In this document: positions 17,806 through 27,496 of the stretch, in pieces | Layout: each line of letters begins with the position of its first letter | Position numbering within the stretch: position 1 is the first letter of the stretch | Assembly (NCBI RefSeq): GCF_003254115.1 | Contig: NZ_QKZV01000003.1 | Location: forward strand, 62,001-126,000 | DNA: 64,000 nucleotides | DNA from: Hydrotalea sandarakina | GTDB taxonomy: Bacteria; Bacteroidota; Bacteroidia; Chitinophagales; Chitinophagaceae | Direction: 5' to 3' | Notes under the pieces: generated by a model | What the model saw: only the letters and a program-made list of their open reading frames with translations | The model's database searches: none | Told to the model about the DNA's origin: nothing | Position numbers and translations under genes: made by a program

Positions 17806-18786
17806 TTAATGCTGTGTAAATTCTTTCGGTTGTTTAAACAATTCTTCTTTTGGTAACTGTTTAAAATATTCGTAGGTTCTTCTTAGGCCTTCACTCCTAT
17901 CAATGGTAGGTTGCCATCCTAATATTTCTTTCGCTTTGGAAATATCAGGTTGTCTTTGTTTAGGATCATCAACAGGTAAAGGCTTATAAACTATTTTCAC
18001 CTTTGCACCTGTAAGTTTTAAAACTTCTTCAGCAAAATCTTTTAAACTTATTTCGTTAGGATTACCAATATTCACCGGATAAGGATAATCACTTAAAAGT
18101 AACCGATAAATTCCTTCAATTAAATCATCAACATAGCAAAAAGAGCGCGTTTGGCTACCATCACCAAAAACCGTTAAATCTTCACCACGCAAAGCCTGGC
18201 CTATAAATGCAGGTAGAGCACGGCCGTCATTTAACCGCATACGGGGCCCATATGTATTAAATATGCGCACAATTCTGGTTTCTAATCCGTGATAAGTATG
18301 ATAAGCCATTGTAATAGCTTCTTGAAAACGTTTGGCTTCATCATACACACCCCTGGGGCCTATTGGATTTACATTTCCCCAATAGGATTCTGTTTGCGGG
18401 TGCACCAATGGGTCACCGTAAACTTCAGAAGTAGAAGCAATTAACATGCGTGCTTTCTTTTCTTTAGCTAATCCCAAACAATTATGCGTACCTAATGAGC
18501 CTACTTTCAGTGTTTGAATAGGTATTTTTAAGTAATCGATGGGGCTGGCCGGTGAAGCAAAATGCAGTATATAATCTAGGCGACCCGGCACATGTATAAA
18601 TTTAGAAACATCATGATGATAAAATTCAAAATCCGGTAATTTGAAAAGATGTTCAATATTTCGCAAATCGCCGGTAATTAAGTTATCCATTCCAATTACA
18701 TGGTAACCTTCTTTAATGAATCTATCGCATAAATGTGACCCTAAAAATCCGGCTGCGCCGGTAATTAATACGCGCTTTTTTTCCAT
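17806..18786 (-). CDS. UDP-glucuronate decarboxylase (UDP-xylose synthase)
   Basis: 326 residues, extended SDR. N-terminal [15 protein letters not shown] binds NAD. The family-specific [11 protein letters not shown], the catalytic STSEVYGDP (118-126) and Y148-x3-K152 in YDEAKRF, and [16 protein letters not shown] match UXS rather than UDP-glucose epimerase. It converts UDP-glucuronate, the product of the dehydrogenase encoded immediately upstream, to UDP-xylose. Gap to ugd is 4 nt, so the two steps are encoded together. Confidence 0.9.
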   Translation of the reverse strand: MEKKRVLITGAAGFLGSHLCDRFIKEGYHVIGMDNLITGDLRNIEHLFKLPDFEFYHHDVSKFIHVPGRLDYILHFASPASPIDYLKIPIQTLKVGSLGTHNCLGLAKEKKARMLIASTSEVYGDPLVHPQTESYWGNVNPIGPRGVYDEAKRFQEAITMAYHTYHGLETRIVRIFNTYGPRMRLNDGRALPAFIGQALRGEDLTVFGDGSQTRSFCYVDDLIEGIYRLLLSDYPYPVNIGNPNEISLKDFAEEVLKLTGAKVKIVYKPLPVDDPKQRQPDISKAKEILGWQPTIDRSEGLRRTYEYFKQLPKEELFKQPKEFTQH

Positions 18787-18790
18787 TTAT

Positions 18791-20098
18791 TTACATTTTT
18801 GGACGGCCAATACTTTCGTAATAAAAACCTTTATCCTGCATTGCTTTTACATCAAATAAGTTTCTGCCATCGAATATAACTTTATGTTTCATTTTTTGAA
18901 CCATCATATCAAAATCAGGCGTTCTAAATTCATTCCATTCGGTAGCAATTATTAAAGCATCTGCATTGTTTAATGTACTGTACTGATCATTAGCATATTC
19001 AATAACATTACCAATTTGTTGTTTTACATTATGCATGGCCTCAGGGTCAAATGCGGTAACAGTTGCACCTTCAGCTAATAATGCTTTAATAATGTATAAA
19101 GCCGGTGCTTCGCGTATATCGTCGGTATTGGGTTTAAAAGCCAAGCCCCAAATTGCGAAGTGCTTACCTTTTAGTTGGTTATTAAAATAATGCTTTATTT
19201 TAGGCAATAAATGTAATTTCTGATTTTCGTTAACTGTTTCAACTGCTTTTAAAATTTTAAAATCATACTGCACTTGTTCAGCCGATTTAATTAAAGCCTG
19301 AACATCTTTGGGGAAACAACTTCCGCCATAACCAATACCCGGAAATAAAAATCGCTTCCCGATTCTTTCATCGCTACCAATACCCCGTCGAACCATATCT
19401 ACATCAGCACCCAATCTTTCACACAACTGCGCAATTTCATTCATAAATGATATTTTAGTTGCCAAAAATGAATTGGCTGCATATTTGGTTAATTCTGCAC
19501 TTTTTTCATCCATGTAAATAACGGGGTTACCCTGACGCACATAAGGTGCATATAGTTCACCCATTATTTTACGTGCTCTTTCCGAGGTAGTTCCTATTAC
19601 TACTCTATCGGGTTTCATAAAATCATCAACAGCAACGCCTTCCCGTAAAAATTCGGGATTGCTTACTACGTCAAATTCACCTTTGTAATGTTCAGCTATA
19701 GCATTCCGAACTTTTTCGGCAGTACCAACAGGCACGGTGCTTTTATCAACAATTACTTTATAATCAGTTAATAACTTACCTAACTCACTTGCTACACCCA
19801 ACACATATTTCAAATCGGCCGAACCATCTTCACCCGGCGGTGTAGGCAAAGCCAAAAAAATAATTTGTGCATCTTTTATGCCTTCAGCTAAATTGGTAGT
19901 AAAATCTAAACGCTTTTCATTTAAGTTACGAATAAATATTTTTTCCAAGCCGGGTTCATAAATAGTGATGGTTCCAGATGCCAGCTTTTTTACTTTTTTT
20001 TCATCAATATCAATACAAGTAACATGATTACCGGTTTCGGCAAAACAGGTGCCGGAAACTAAACCTACATATCCGGTTCCAACTACTGCTATCTTCAT
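18791..20098 (-). CDS. ugd: UDP-glucose 6-dehydrogenase
   Basis: 435 residues. Oxidises UDP-glucose to UDP-glucuronate with two NAD. N-terminal VVGTGYVGLVSGTCFAE (NAD site), DKSTVPVGTA, NPEFLREG, and the catalytic Cys261 in GYGGSCFPKD; the C-terminal AIWGLAFKPNTDDIREAPA binds the UDP-sugar. Overlaps the upstream aminotransferase by 4 nt (ATGA), so translation is likely coupled. Its product feeds the UXS encoded next. Confidence 0.95.
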   Translation of the reverse strand: MKIAVVGTGYVGLVSGTCFAETGNHVTCIDIDEKKVKKLASGTITIYEPGLEKIFIRNLNEKRLDFTTNLAEGIKDAQIIFLALPTPPGEDGSADLKYVLGVASELGKLLTDYKVIVDKSTVPVGTAEKVRNAIAEHYKGEFDVVSNPEFLREGVAVDDFMKPDRVVIGTTSERARKIMGELYAPYVRQGNPVIYMDEKSAELTKYAANSFLATKISFMNEIAQLCERLGADVDMVRRGIGSDERIGKRFLFPGIGYGGSCFPKDVQALIKSAEQVQYDFKILKAVETVNENQKLHLLPKIKHYFNNQLKGKHFAIWGLAFKPNTDDIREAPALYIIKALLAEGATVTAFDPEAMHNVKQQIGNVIEYANDQYSTLNNADALIIATEWNEFRTPDFDMMVQKMKHKVIFDGRNLFDVKAMQDKGFYYESIGRPKM

Positions 20099-21240
20099 AT
20101 GTTGTTATTTACGAATTTTAAAACGTGTGAGCTAATATATTCTAATTGTTCATTATCCAATTCTGTGTGCATGGGTAAAGAAATAACTCTTTCAGTAAGC
20201 CAATCGGTAACAGGCAAATTCACTTCAGGCAAACCAAATGTGCTAAACATTTTTTGTTTATGCCCCGGTACAGGATAATAAATCATTGAAGGAATTTTTT
20301 GCTCGGCCAAATAAGTATTTAATGCATTGCGGTTTATTCCGTTCAATACTAAAGTATATTGATGATACACATGATTGGTATAATTAGCCACTCCCGGAAT
20401 TGTGATTGCAGCATTATTGGCAAAGGCATTGTTGTAAAATGCTGCAGCCGCATTACGAGCAGCAATATACTCGTCTAAATGTTTCAATTTAACATCTAAA
20501 ATAGCTGCTTGTATAGCATCTAATCTGGAATTACAGCCCACCACTTCATGATAATAACGTTCTTTTTGTCCATGATTAGCAATCATCTTAATTTTTTCGG
20601 CAAGGGCATCATCGTTGGTAAAAATAGCGCCCCCATCTCCATAAGCACCTAAATTTTTACTGGGGTAAAATGAGGTACAACCAATGTGGCCGATGGTGCC
20701 GGTTTTAACAGTTTTGCCATTGCTAAACGTATAAGCACAACCAATAGCTTGTGCATTATCTTCAATTACATAAATATTGTGTGCATTAGCAATAGCCATA
20801 ATAGCTTCCATATTAGCAGCCTGTCCATATAAGTGAACGGGCACAATTGCTTTCGTTTTGGGTGTAATTGCTTTTTGCAAAGCTTCCGGATCTATACAAA
20901 AAGTAACCGGATCTACATCAACAAAAACGGGGGTTAAACGCAACAAGGCCACTACTTCGGTAGTAGCAATATAAGTAAACGATGGGGTAATTACTTCATC
21001 GCCCGGTTGTAACCCTAATGCCATAAGGGCAATTTGCAAAGCATCGGTTCCATTGGCACAAGGAATAGTGTGTTTACTACCCATGTACTGATTGAGTGAT
21101 TGAGTAAATCTTTGAACTGCAGGACCATTGATATAAGCAGCACTTTCCAAAACCTCCTCAATTCCTTGTTGTATGGCCTGCTTTATTTTCAGATACTGGC
21201 CTTTGGTATCTACCATTTGTATAGGCTTCATGGGCTTCAT
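20095..21240 (-). CDS. DegT/DnrJ/EryC1/StrS family sugar aminotransferase (WbpE-like)
   Basis: 381 residues. PLP enzyme that aminates keto-sugars on nucleotide carriers. Seen: GTDALQIALMALGLQPGDEV, SFTYIATTEVV, Asp161 in EDNAQAIG, and the PLP lysine Lys195 in TSFYPSKNLGAYGDGGA, a motif close to WbpE, which aminates UDP-3-keto-GlcNAcA. With the UDP-HexNAc dehydrogenase in the same operon this is a plausible pathway, but the 3-dehydrogenase (WbpB) partner is not here. First gene of the operon, with a promoter box at 21251-21258. Confidence 0.87.
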   Translation of the reverse strand: MKPMKPIQMVDTKGQYLKIKQAIQQGIEEVLESAAYINGPAVQRFTQSLNQYMGSKHTIPCANGTDALQIALMALGLQPGDEVITPSFTYIATTEVVALLRLTPVFVDVDPVTFCIDPEALQKAITPKTKAIVPVHLYGQAANMEAIMAIANAHNIYVIEDNAQAIGCAYTFSNGKTVKTGTIGHIGCTSFYPSKNLGAYGDGGAIFTNDDALAEKIKMIANHGQKERYYHEVVGCNSRLDAIQAAILDVKLKHLDEYIAARNAAAAFYNNAFANNAAITIPGVANYTNHVYHQYTLVLNGINRNALNTYLAEQKIPSMIYYPVPGHKQKMFSTFGLPEVNLPVTDWLTERVISLPMHTELDNEQLEYISSHVLKFVNNNI

Positions 21241-21250
21241 TTAAGTGCGG

Positions 21251-21258
21251 CAAAAGTA
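21251..21258 (-). promoter_or_regulatory. -7 promoter box of the nucleotide-sugar operon
   Basis: TACTTTTG on the minus strand, 10 nt before the aminotransferase ATG; fits TAnnTTTG. Confidence 0.5.
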
Positions 21259-21346
21259 AAACAAAAACATAATTGAAAACAGTTTTACATATTTCATGCC
21301 ATAAGTGGTACAGGTAATTGTATAAAAGTGTTTATTTGTGGTTACA

Positions 21347-22609
21347 ATGAAGTGGCAATTACCTTTTTATAACCTTTTTTTAAGCCTTTACGTATTTGTT
21401 GCCCATGTTATAAAAGGCGGCAATAAAAAAGCTGCTTTGTGGCTAAAGGGCAGAAAAGATATTTTTGAAAAATTAGCTTTGGCTTTAAAAAACAACAAAG
21501 CACCAATCATTTGGTTTCATTGTGCAAGTATTGGTGAGTTTGAGCAAGGACGTCCTTTAATGGAACAGTTAAAATTGAAGTTTCCAAACTATAAAATTCT
21601 GGTTTCTTTTTTTTCACCATCGGGTTATGAAGCCAAAAAAGACGACAGCATAGCCGATTGGGTATTTTATTTACCGATAGATGGCAGCAAAAATGCCGAA
21701 AAATGGCTATCAATTGTACAGCCTTCTTTAGTTGTTTTTGTGAAATATGAATTTTGGTATTACTATTTAAAACGCATTCACGAAAAAAATATCCCGGCAA
21801 TTTTAGTTTCGGGAATTTTTAGAAGCAACCAACCTTTTTTTAAATGGTATGGTGGGCTACATCGTTACATGCTACATTGCTTTAAACATTTGTTTGTTCA
21901 AAATGAGCAATCCAATCAACTGTTAACCAAAATTGGATTAGAACAAAAAACTACTGTAATGGGCGATACTCGTTTTGATAGAGTAATACATATAGCTAAA
22001 GAATTTTACGAGAATAACTTAATTGAACAACTGATTGATAACCGACAAGTAATTGTTGCTGGAAGTACTTGGACGGAAGATGATGAGGTGCTTGATCATT
22101 TTGCAAATACCCATCAGGAATTATTTTTCATTATTGCGCCGCATGAGGTTGATGAAGATAGAATTGCCGAATGTAAAAACTTATATAAGCATCATATTTG
22201 CTACTCAGATTTATTGGCGGGAGTTACCGCAGAAAATAAAAATGTTTTAATTATCGATAATATTGGTATGCTAAGCAAATTGTATCGCTATGCTACAATT
22301 GCTTATGTTGGTGGTGCCTTTGGCGATGATGGTGTACACAATGTATTAGAAGCCGCTGTTTATTTTAAACCGGTAGTATTTGGACCGGTTTACGATAAAT
22401 TCGTAGAAGCAGCATCGCTTATTGAAGTGGGTGGTGCTTTTAGCATTGAAGATGCGCTTCACTTAGAAAAAATTTTCATTCAATTATTATCCGACCCCGA
22501 ATACTATGGTAAAGTTTGCAACAGTGCCGGCAATTTCGTTTTGCAACATGCTGGTTCAACATATGGCATCATTCAATTTATTCAAGAAAACCTGCGCCTA
22601 ACCAATTGA
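21347..22609 (+). CDS. waaA: 3-deoxy-D-manno-octulosonic acid (Kdo) transferase
   Basis: 420 residues from the ATG at 21347 (a GTG at 21338 is three codons earlier). WaaA adds Kdo to lipid A precursor at the inner membrane. GT-B fold, family GT30: an N-terminal membrane anchor (residues 4-20), IWFHCASIGEFEQGRPLM with the catalytic Glu, SGIFRSNQPFFKWYG, and the C-terminal AYVGGAFGDDGVHNVLEAA. Transcribed divergently from the sugar operon. Its 3' end overlaps the converging gene by 28 nt. Confidence 0.92.
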   Translation: MKWQLPFYNLFLSLYVFVAHVIKGGNKKAALWLKGRKDIFEKLALALKNNKAPIIWFHCASIGEFEQGRPLMEQLKLKFPNYKILVSFFSPSGYEAKKDDSIADWVFYLPIDGSKNAEKWLSIVQPSLVVFVKYEFWYYYLKRIHEKNIPAILVSGIFRSNQPFFKWYGGLHRYMLHCFKHLFVQNEQSNQLLTKIGLEQKTTVMGDTRFDRVIHIAKEFYENNLIEQLIDNRQVIVAGSTWTEDDEVLDHFANTHQELFFIIAPHEVDEDRIAECKNLYKHHICYSDLLAGVTAENKNVLIIDNIGMLSKLYRYATIAYVGGAFGDDGVHNVLEAAVYFKPVVFGPVYDKFVEAASLIEVGGAFSIEDALHLEKIFIQLLSDPEYYGKVCNSAGNFVLQHAGSTYGIIQFIQENLRLTN

Positions 22610-23208
22610 TTAAAAACAGCTACTACTTCATTATCATCTTTCCAGCCTAACTTTTGTTGTAATTCTTTTTGCACCCAAAAAGCAGCTTCGGGGTAAAGTG
22701 AAAAATTATTAATTGTTTTAATACTCTTTTCAAATAAATTTTCATCGCCATTAAATAACTCTTTCACAAACAGATAGCGATCATTTATACCAATTGCTTT
22801 TCGTAAATCTTTAATAGGTGTTTCCTGTAAAGCGGCAGCCAATTCTTTTTGTTGTGGTTTTAATTTATCATTTAAACTTGTTACATTTTCAAAAACATTA
22901 GGCATATCCATTTTTTCCTTTGTTCCAACTGTTGCATTAATTTTAATGAAAGTGTTGCTTTTCAAACTATCATCAGTAATGGCATTTGTATGAACTTTTT
23001 GTTCTATGGATTGAGGTGATTGTTGTTGTGTGATAGGAGTTTGAAAAGGCATTACTACAGAAACAAAAGCATGCTCAGTTTTAACCGTTGTCATCTCTTC
23101 CTGTAAGGCTGTCCATAATTGTTGAATGGTAGTTAATAAATTAACCACGGGTTCGCCTGCGGCTCTTTGCTCATTTAATTTATGAAGAAGAGTATCTACA
23201 GTTTGCAT
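22582..23208 (-). CDS. Conserved protein of unknown function
   Basis: 208 residues, no signal peptide and no clear enzyme motif. The N-terminal half (1-110) is variable and Gln/Thr-rich. The C-terminal part (about 130-208) looks conserved: DLRKAIGINDRYLFVKELFNGD, followed by helices ending in ELQQKLGWKDDNEVV. I recognise this type as a Bacteroidota hypothetical with no assigned function. It converges on waaA and overlaps its last 28 nt. Confidence 0.7.
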   Translation of the reverse strand: MQTVDTLLHKLNEQRAAGEPVVNLLTTIQQLWTALQEEMTTVKTEHAFVSVVMPFQTPITQQQSPQSIEQKVHTNAITDDSLKSNTFIKINATVGTKEKMDMPNVFENVTSLNDKLKPQQKELAAALQETPIKDLRKAIGINDRYLFVKELFNGDENLFEKSIKTINNFSLYPEAAFWVQKELQQKLGWKDDNEVVAVFNQLVRRRFS

Positions 23209-23280
23209 AGTATGTAATACATTTGAGGTTTGAAATGATGGCTAAGTTAACAAGCTTTTTTCAATTAACACTTTATTAAA

Positions 23281-23850
23281 ATGTTTATAGAACCACATAT
23301 TAAAGGCGATAAAATTGGTTGGATAGAAGTAATATGCGGCAGCATGTTTAGTGGTAAAACGGAAGAATTAATCAGGCGCTTGAAAAGAGCTAAAATAGCC
23401 AATTTAAAAGTTGAAATTTTTAAACCGGCCATTGATACGCGATATGATGCTCAGGATGTAGTTAGCCACGATGCCAATGCTATTGCCTCAACTCCTATTG
23501 AAAACTCGCAAACTATTTTATTATTAGCACAAGATGTTGATGTGGTAGGCATTGATGAAGCCCAGTTTTTTGATGATGAAATTAGTGAGGTTTGTGAAAA
23601 ATTGGCTTTACGTGGCATACGGGTTATTGTAGCCGGATTAGACATGGATTATTTGGGTAACCCATTTGGCCAAATGCCCAATTTATTGGCTAAAGCAGAC
23701 TACATTACTAAACTGCATGCCATTTGTGTAGTATGTGGTAATATTGCCAACATATCACACCGTAAAACAGATCAAATGGGGCAAGTTTTATTAGGTGAAA
23801 AAGATATATATGAACCTCGCTGCAGAAAATGTCATCAAATTAAGCCTTAA
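23281..23850 (+). CDS. tdk: Thymidine kinase
   Basis: 189 residues, class II thymidine kinase, which phosphorylates thymidine with ATP in pyrimidine salvage. Walker A GSMFSGKT at 20-27, DEAQFF as Walker B with the catalytic Glu region, the lasso-domain zinc cysteines CVVCG and CRKCH, and the thymidine-binding [17 protein letters not shown]. Stop and the next start overlap (TAATG), so ccmB is translationally coupled, a pairing without an obvious pathway link. Confidence 0.96.
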   Translation: MFIEPHIKGDKIGWIEVICGSMFSGKTEELIRRLKRAKIANLKVEIFKPAIDTRYDAQDVVSHDANAIASTPIENSQTILLLAQDVDVVGIDEAQFFDDEISEVCEKLALRGIRVIVAGLDMDYLGNPFGQMPNLLAKADYITKLHAICVVCGNIANISHRKTDQMGQVLLGEKDIYEPRCRKCHQIKP

Positions 23851-24506
23851 TGAATAAACAACATATAATTGCTTTAATTAAAAAAGATATTTTGCTGGAA
23901 ACCAGGCAGCAATATACTTTTTATGGTATTCTTTTATATGTTGCCTCAACCATTTTTGTAGTGTATTTAAGCATGGGGCAGCCAGAAGATAAGGTATGGA
24001 ATGCCTTATTTTGGGTTATTCAATTGTTCATTTGCATTAATGCGGTAGCTAAAAGTTTTTTAGCAGAAAGCAGAGGCAGAATGCTTTACTTTTATTCCAT
24101 TGCCGGAGCCGGCGATTTTATTATTGCCAAGCTTATTTTCAACGCTCTGCTCATGCTGCTAATGAGTTTGTTAAGCTTGGCAGTATTTACCGTATTATTG
24201 GGAAACCCTTTAGCCAATGCCACTGCTTTTATTGGAATAAGTATGCTGGGCGGAATTAGTTTAAGCTTGGTATTTACTTTTTTAGCCGCTATTGCAGCAA
24301 AAGCAGAACAACAAGCTGCATTAATGGCTATAATGGGCTTCCCTATTATTATTCCACAATTACTACTTTTAATAAAAATTTCTTCAATAGGATTTGCAAG
24401 TGTTGTGCAAGGCGGTTTATGGCAAATGATTGCGTTAATGACCGGTTTAGATGCCATGGTAATCATTCTCGCCTACATTTTGTTTCCCTTTTTATGGAAA
24501 GACTAG
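23850..24506 (+). CDS. ccmB: Heme exporter protein CcmB
   Basis: 218 residues, about six transmembrane segments. CcmB is the ABC permease of cytochrome c maturation system I. Family features: the N-terminal cytosolic IKKDILLETRQQYTFYGILLY, LFWVIQLFICINAVAKSFLAESRGRMLYFY, and the GFPIIIPQLLL segment near the end. The ATPase CcmA is not in the window; CcmC and CcmD are encoded at 29.1-30.0 kb. Needed for the c-type cytochromes encoded at 52-57 kb. Its end overlaps the converging AMP nucleosidase gene by 4 nt. Confidence 0.9.
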   Translation: MNKQHIIALIKKDILLETRQQYTFYGILLYVASTIFVVYLSMGQPEDKVWNALFWVIQLFICINAVAKSFLAESRGRMLYFYSIAGAGDFIIAKLIFNALLMLLMSLLSLAVFTVLLGNPLANATAFIGISMLGGISLSLVFTFLAAIAAKAEQQAALMAIMGFPIIIPQLLLLIKISSIGFASVVQGGLWQMIALMTGLDAMVIILAYILFPFLWKD

Positions 24507-25273
24507 AAACGCAAATGCCTTACCGTTAATCCATTATTTTTTAATTGAAGTAAAGAATCAATGCCAATTTTAATGTGCCTATCAACAAACTTGCTGGTAA
24601 CCTTTTTGTCACTTGCTTCAGTTTTTACCCCTTCCGGTATCATTGGCGAATCGCTTACCAATAATAAAGCACCGGTTGGTATATGGTTGAAGAAACCAAC
24701 GGTAAAAATGGTTGCAGTTTCCATGTCAATAGCATAAGCCCTTATTTTAGTAAGGTATTCTTTGAATTTTTCATCATGCTCCCATACCCTTCGGTTAGTA
24801 GTATAAACAGTTCCGGTCCAATAATCTACCTTATAATCACGAATGGTGGTTGAAATTGCTTTTTGTAAGGCAAATGCAGGTAATGCAGGAACTTCAGGCG
24901 GAAAATAATCATTTGAAGTTCCTTCGCCTCTTATAGCAGCAATTGGCAAAATTAAATCGCCTATCTTATTACGCTTTTTTAAACCACCACACTTCCCTAA
25001 AAATAAAACAGCTTTTGGTTCAATGGCTGAAAGCAAATCCATTACCGTTGCTGCACCGGGACTTCCCATGCCAAAATTAATAATGGTTATATCATTTGCA
25101 GTAGCACAGGTAAATGAGCGGTCTCTACCTACCACTTCTACATTATTCCATTCGGCAAATTTTTCAACATAATTACTAAAGTTGGTTAATAGAATGTATT
25201 CCCCAAAGTTTTCTAACTTTTCGCCAGTATAGCGGGGCAACCAATTTCTAACAATTTCTGCTTTTGTTTTCAT
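24503..25273 (-). CDS. amn: AMP nucleosidase (short, Bacteroidota type)
   Basis: 256 residues, of the purine nucleoside phosphorylase/nucleosidase superfamily. AMP nucleosidase splits AMP into adenine and ribose 5-phosphate. Seen: GMGSPGAATVMDLL, FLGKCGGLKKRNKIGDLILP, the substrate block DMETATIFTVGFFN, and VSDSPMIPEGVKTEASDKK. About half the length of E. coli Amn (484), lacking its N-terminal domain, as in other Bacteroidota. Single gene. Confidence 0.88.
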   Translation of the reverse strand: MKTKAEIVRNWLPRYTGEKLENFGEYILLTNFSNYVEKFAEWNNVEVVGRDRSFTCATANDITIINFGMGSPGAATVMDLLSAIEPKAVLFLGKCGGLKKRNKIGDLILPIAAIRGEGTSNDYFPPEVPALPAFALQKAISTTIRDYKVDYWTGTVYTTNRRVWEHDEKFKEYLTKIRAYAIDMETATIFTVGFFNHIPTGALLLVSDSPMIPEGVKTEASDKKVTSKFVDRHIKIGIDSLLQLKNNGLTVRHLRF

Positions 25274-25458
25274 AACTTTTTTATAATGTACTATTTGTTG
25301 AATAAAATGCTATTCGTCGGCAAAAAACTAAATTACCACCTACCCCTTTTAGTTTAACCGATAAAAGTAATAGTTTTTGGCAAATAATATTATTCTTTCA
25401 AAAAAAATATTAGCACACTATATTTATGCTTCTTTAGCGAAATTTTTAATCTTTTTGC

Positions 25459-25887
25459 ATGATAATTCAACTTAAATATCCGCCACCGAACTTTCAAATA
25501 AAAAAAAAGAACGATAAGAATTTTATTTTTGATACTTACAGAAAACGTTGGATTTTATTTACCCCTGAAGAGTGGGTACGTCAAAATTTTTTAAACTATT
25601 TAGTGCATCAAAAAAATTATCCGGCTTCGCTAATAGCTGTAGAACAAGAAATTTCATTAAACGATAAAAAAAAACGCTTCGATATTGCTGTTTATAAAAA
25701 TAATTTACCCTGGATGCTGATAGAATGTAAAGAAATGGAAGTAAAATTATCAATCCAAACGATTGATCAAATTCTAAGTTATCAACAAAAGTTACAATGC
25801 CAATTTTTAGTATTAACGAACGGGAATGAAACCTTTTGCTGGGATACTCATAATGCCGTGGCATTAAATCAATTACCCGACTATTAA
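25459..25887 (+). CDS. HsdR N-terminal domain (PD-(D/E)xK nuclease-like) protein
   Basis: 142 residues. Matches the type I restriction enzyme R N-terminal domain: RKRWILFTPEEWVRQNFLNYL, then the nuclease core Asp75 (RFDIAVY) and E89-C-K91 (LIECKEM), with a following Gln/Tyr helix (DQILSYQQ) as in restriction endonucleases. The metal-binding residues are all present, so it may cut or bind DNA. There are no HsdM/HsdS or helicase parts nearby, and this short stand-alone form is widespread in Bacteroidota, so classical restriction is unlikely. The biological role is unknown. Confidence 0.8.
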   Translation: MIIQLKYPPPNFQIKKKNDKNFIFDTYRKRWILFTPEEWVRQNFLNYLVHQKNYPASLIAVEQEISLNDKKKRFDIAVYKNNLPWMLIECKEMEVKLSIQTIDQILSYQQKLQCQFLVLTNGNETFCWDTHNAVALNQLPDY

Positions 25888-27380
25888 TTGATTGGACTAT
25901 TGCCTGGTGCCACTTCTGCCATTCCCTTTTGATTAAGTTTATATGGAAGTGACCGAATTTTGAGTACACCGCCATTTTTTAGTGCACTAAAATCTTTCAC
26001 TACTAAATTGGGAAAATATAAACTTCCACCTGTAGTGGCTGCAATGGTAACATAATCCGGGTGCACACCTATTTGCCCCCCGCATACCAATATTTGTATT
26101 GGTTTCTTTATTTGATTCACCAATACTATATCACGCACCGGCGCATAATTATCGGCTATAAGAAAAACCTCTTCGCAATTGTTACATGCTTCAAGGGCTT
26201 TTATAATAGCTTCACAAACATTTTCAGGCGTATCACCACCCGATCCTTTTTGCATGGCTAATTCCATTAAACCGGCTGCAGCTGCCATATTAACATACTT
26301 GGCAGTATATACTCCACCTGTTTTACCCACCACTTTTTTTTCAGTAACTATGTCATTACCATCATTAAAACATGCAAATGTGGATATACAATGCAAACTA
26401 TCCATTTGCTGTAACCAATGTAACAGTTGAATAGTATATAATGACATACTGGCCGTTACATCTGCAATGACTAAAGCATTTTTACAAGGCAAACTTTTTA
26501 AACTGTGTAACAACCCTGTATCGGGCAAAGCAATAATGGCATTGGTAGAAGGATTGCTTCGTTTGGGGGTATCCTCTTCCCATTTTCTGGGTGGGCCTAC
26601 TAAACAATATAGTTGCTGCGTTTTTTGATATTGCTGTACTTGTCTTCTCGTTAATATTCTTTTTTGAATGGCAATATTGGTTGGAATACTAAAACTTGAA
26701 TCAAACTCGGTTAAATGAATAAAGGGGGTATCTGCAACTTGCAACAAAGGTCTGTTGTTAATATAAAACGTGGGAGTAGCAGGGCTTGATGTTGACCCAT
26801 AAATTTCGTCCCAATACCTTACTTTCTGTTTTTTTGTAATAGGTTCTGATGAAGCAGTTGCCTTAGCAATTGCATTTGTTTTTTTTATTTCTGTTAATGA
26901 TGTAACAGTTTGTTTTATTTGAATTAATTCTTTGTTCCTGTTTTCTAAAGTAACCGAATTTCTATAATGAATAACGAACCCGTGTTTTAATAAAGCGGCA
27001 CTGTTTGCATCTTTCCCATCCATTTGCCGAATTACCCTCCATTGCGTAAAACTTTGATGATGAATAAATGGAATTAATTGCAATAAAGATATAAATCTTG
27101 CTGCATTTAATGCAAACAAATTATTGGATGCAGGATAATCGGTAAATACCAAATCAACAGATAAAATATCGGCATTTTGCAAATGACTAACTCCATTGGT
27201 ATCCAAAAAATTAGATTGACCAAATGCCATAGGTAGATACAGCATATGCGTACTTATTGTATCTACCGAATAAACAGGTAACCGAATAAGGTTATCGCTT
27301 AATATTTTATTGATCCAATTAGGAGTTTGTGCCATAGAAAACAGAGGAAGTAATAAGATAACCGATAAGTACTTTAACAT
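25884..27380 (-). CDS. Secreted protein with a von Willebrand factor A-like domain
   Basis: 498 residues. Signal peptide at 1-17 (LLPLFSMAQ end). The first 290 residues are not recognisable. A VWA-like domain follows from about 300, with MIDAS residues D307-x-T-x-S311 (ADVTASMS), Thr384 in GGDTPEN, and Asp410 (LIADN). VWA domains bind metal and protein partners. Expected periplasmic or outer-surface location. Overlaps the converging HsdR-N gene by 4 nt. No partner gene suggests a role. Confidence 0.65.
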   Translation of the reverse strand: MLKYLSVILLLPLFSMAQTPNWINKILSDNLIRLPVYSVDTISTHMLYLPMAFGQSNFLDTNGVSHLQNADILSVDLVFTDYPASNNLFALNAARFISLLQLIPFIHHQSFTQWRVIRQMDGKDANSAALLKHGFVIHYRNSVTLENRNKELIQIKQTVTSLTEIKKTNAIAKATASSEPITKKQKVRYWDEIYGSTSSPATPTFYINNRPLLQVADTPFIHLTEFDSSFSIPTNIAIQKRILTRRQVQQYQKTQQLYCLVGPPRKWEEDTPKRSNPSTNAIIALPDTGLLHSLKSLPCKNALVIADVTASMSLYTIQLLHWLQQMDSLHCISTFACFNDGNDIVTEKKVVGKTGGVYTAKYVNMAAAAGLMELAMQKGSGGDTPENVCEAIIKALEACNNCEEVFLIADNYAPVRDIVLVNQIKKPIQILVCGGQIGVHPDYVTIAATTGGSLYFPNLVVKDFSALKNGGVLKIRSLPYKLNQKGMAEVAPGNSPIN

Positions 27381-27496
27381 GGCACCAATTATTTTTCATC
27401 AATTTACAACTATTTATAATTGAAAAATAAATGAGCTGATTCTTTGAATAATTTGCCTATTTCTGTTCCAACATAACATTGCCTGTACCGAATCAA

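Noticed and set aside
24092-24466. 124-codon frame opposite ccmB
   Set aside because: Antisense to a clear membrane protein, and its own sequence is low-complexity Ala/Ile-rich with no family features.
25559-25975. 138-codon frame opposite the HsdR-N protein
   Set aside because: It overlaps two supported genes and has no start context or motif.
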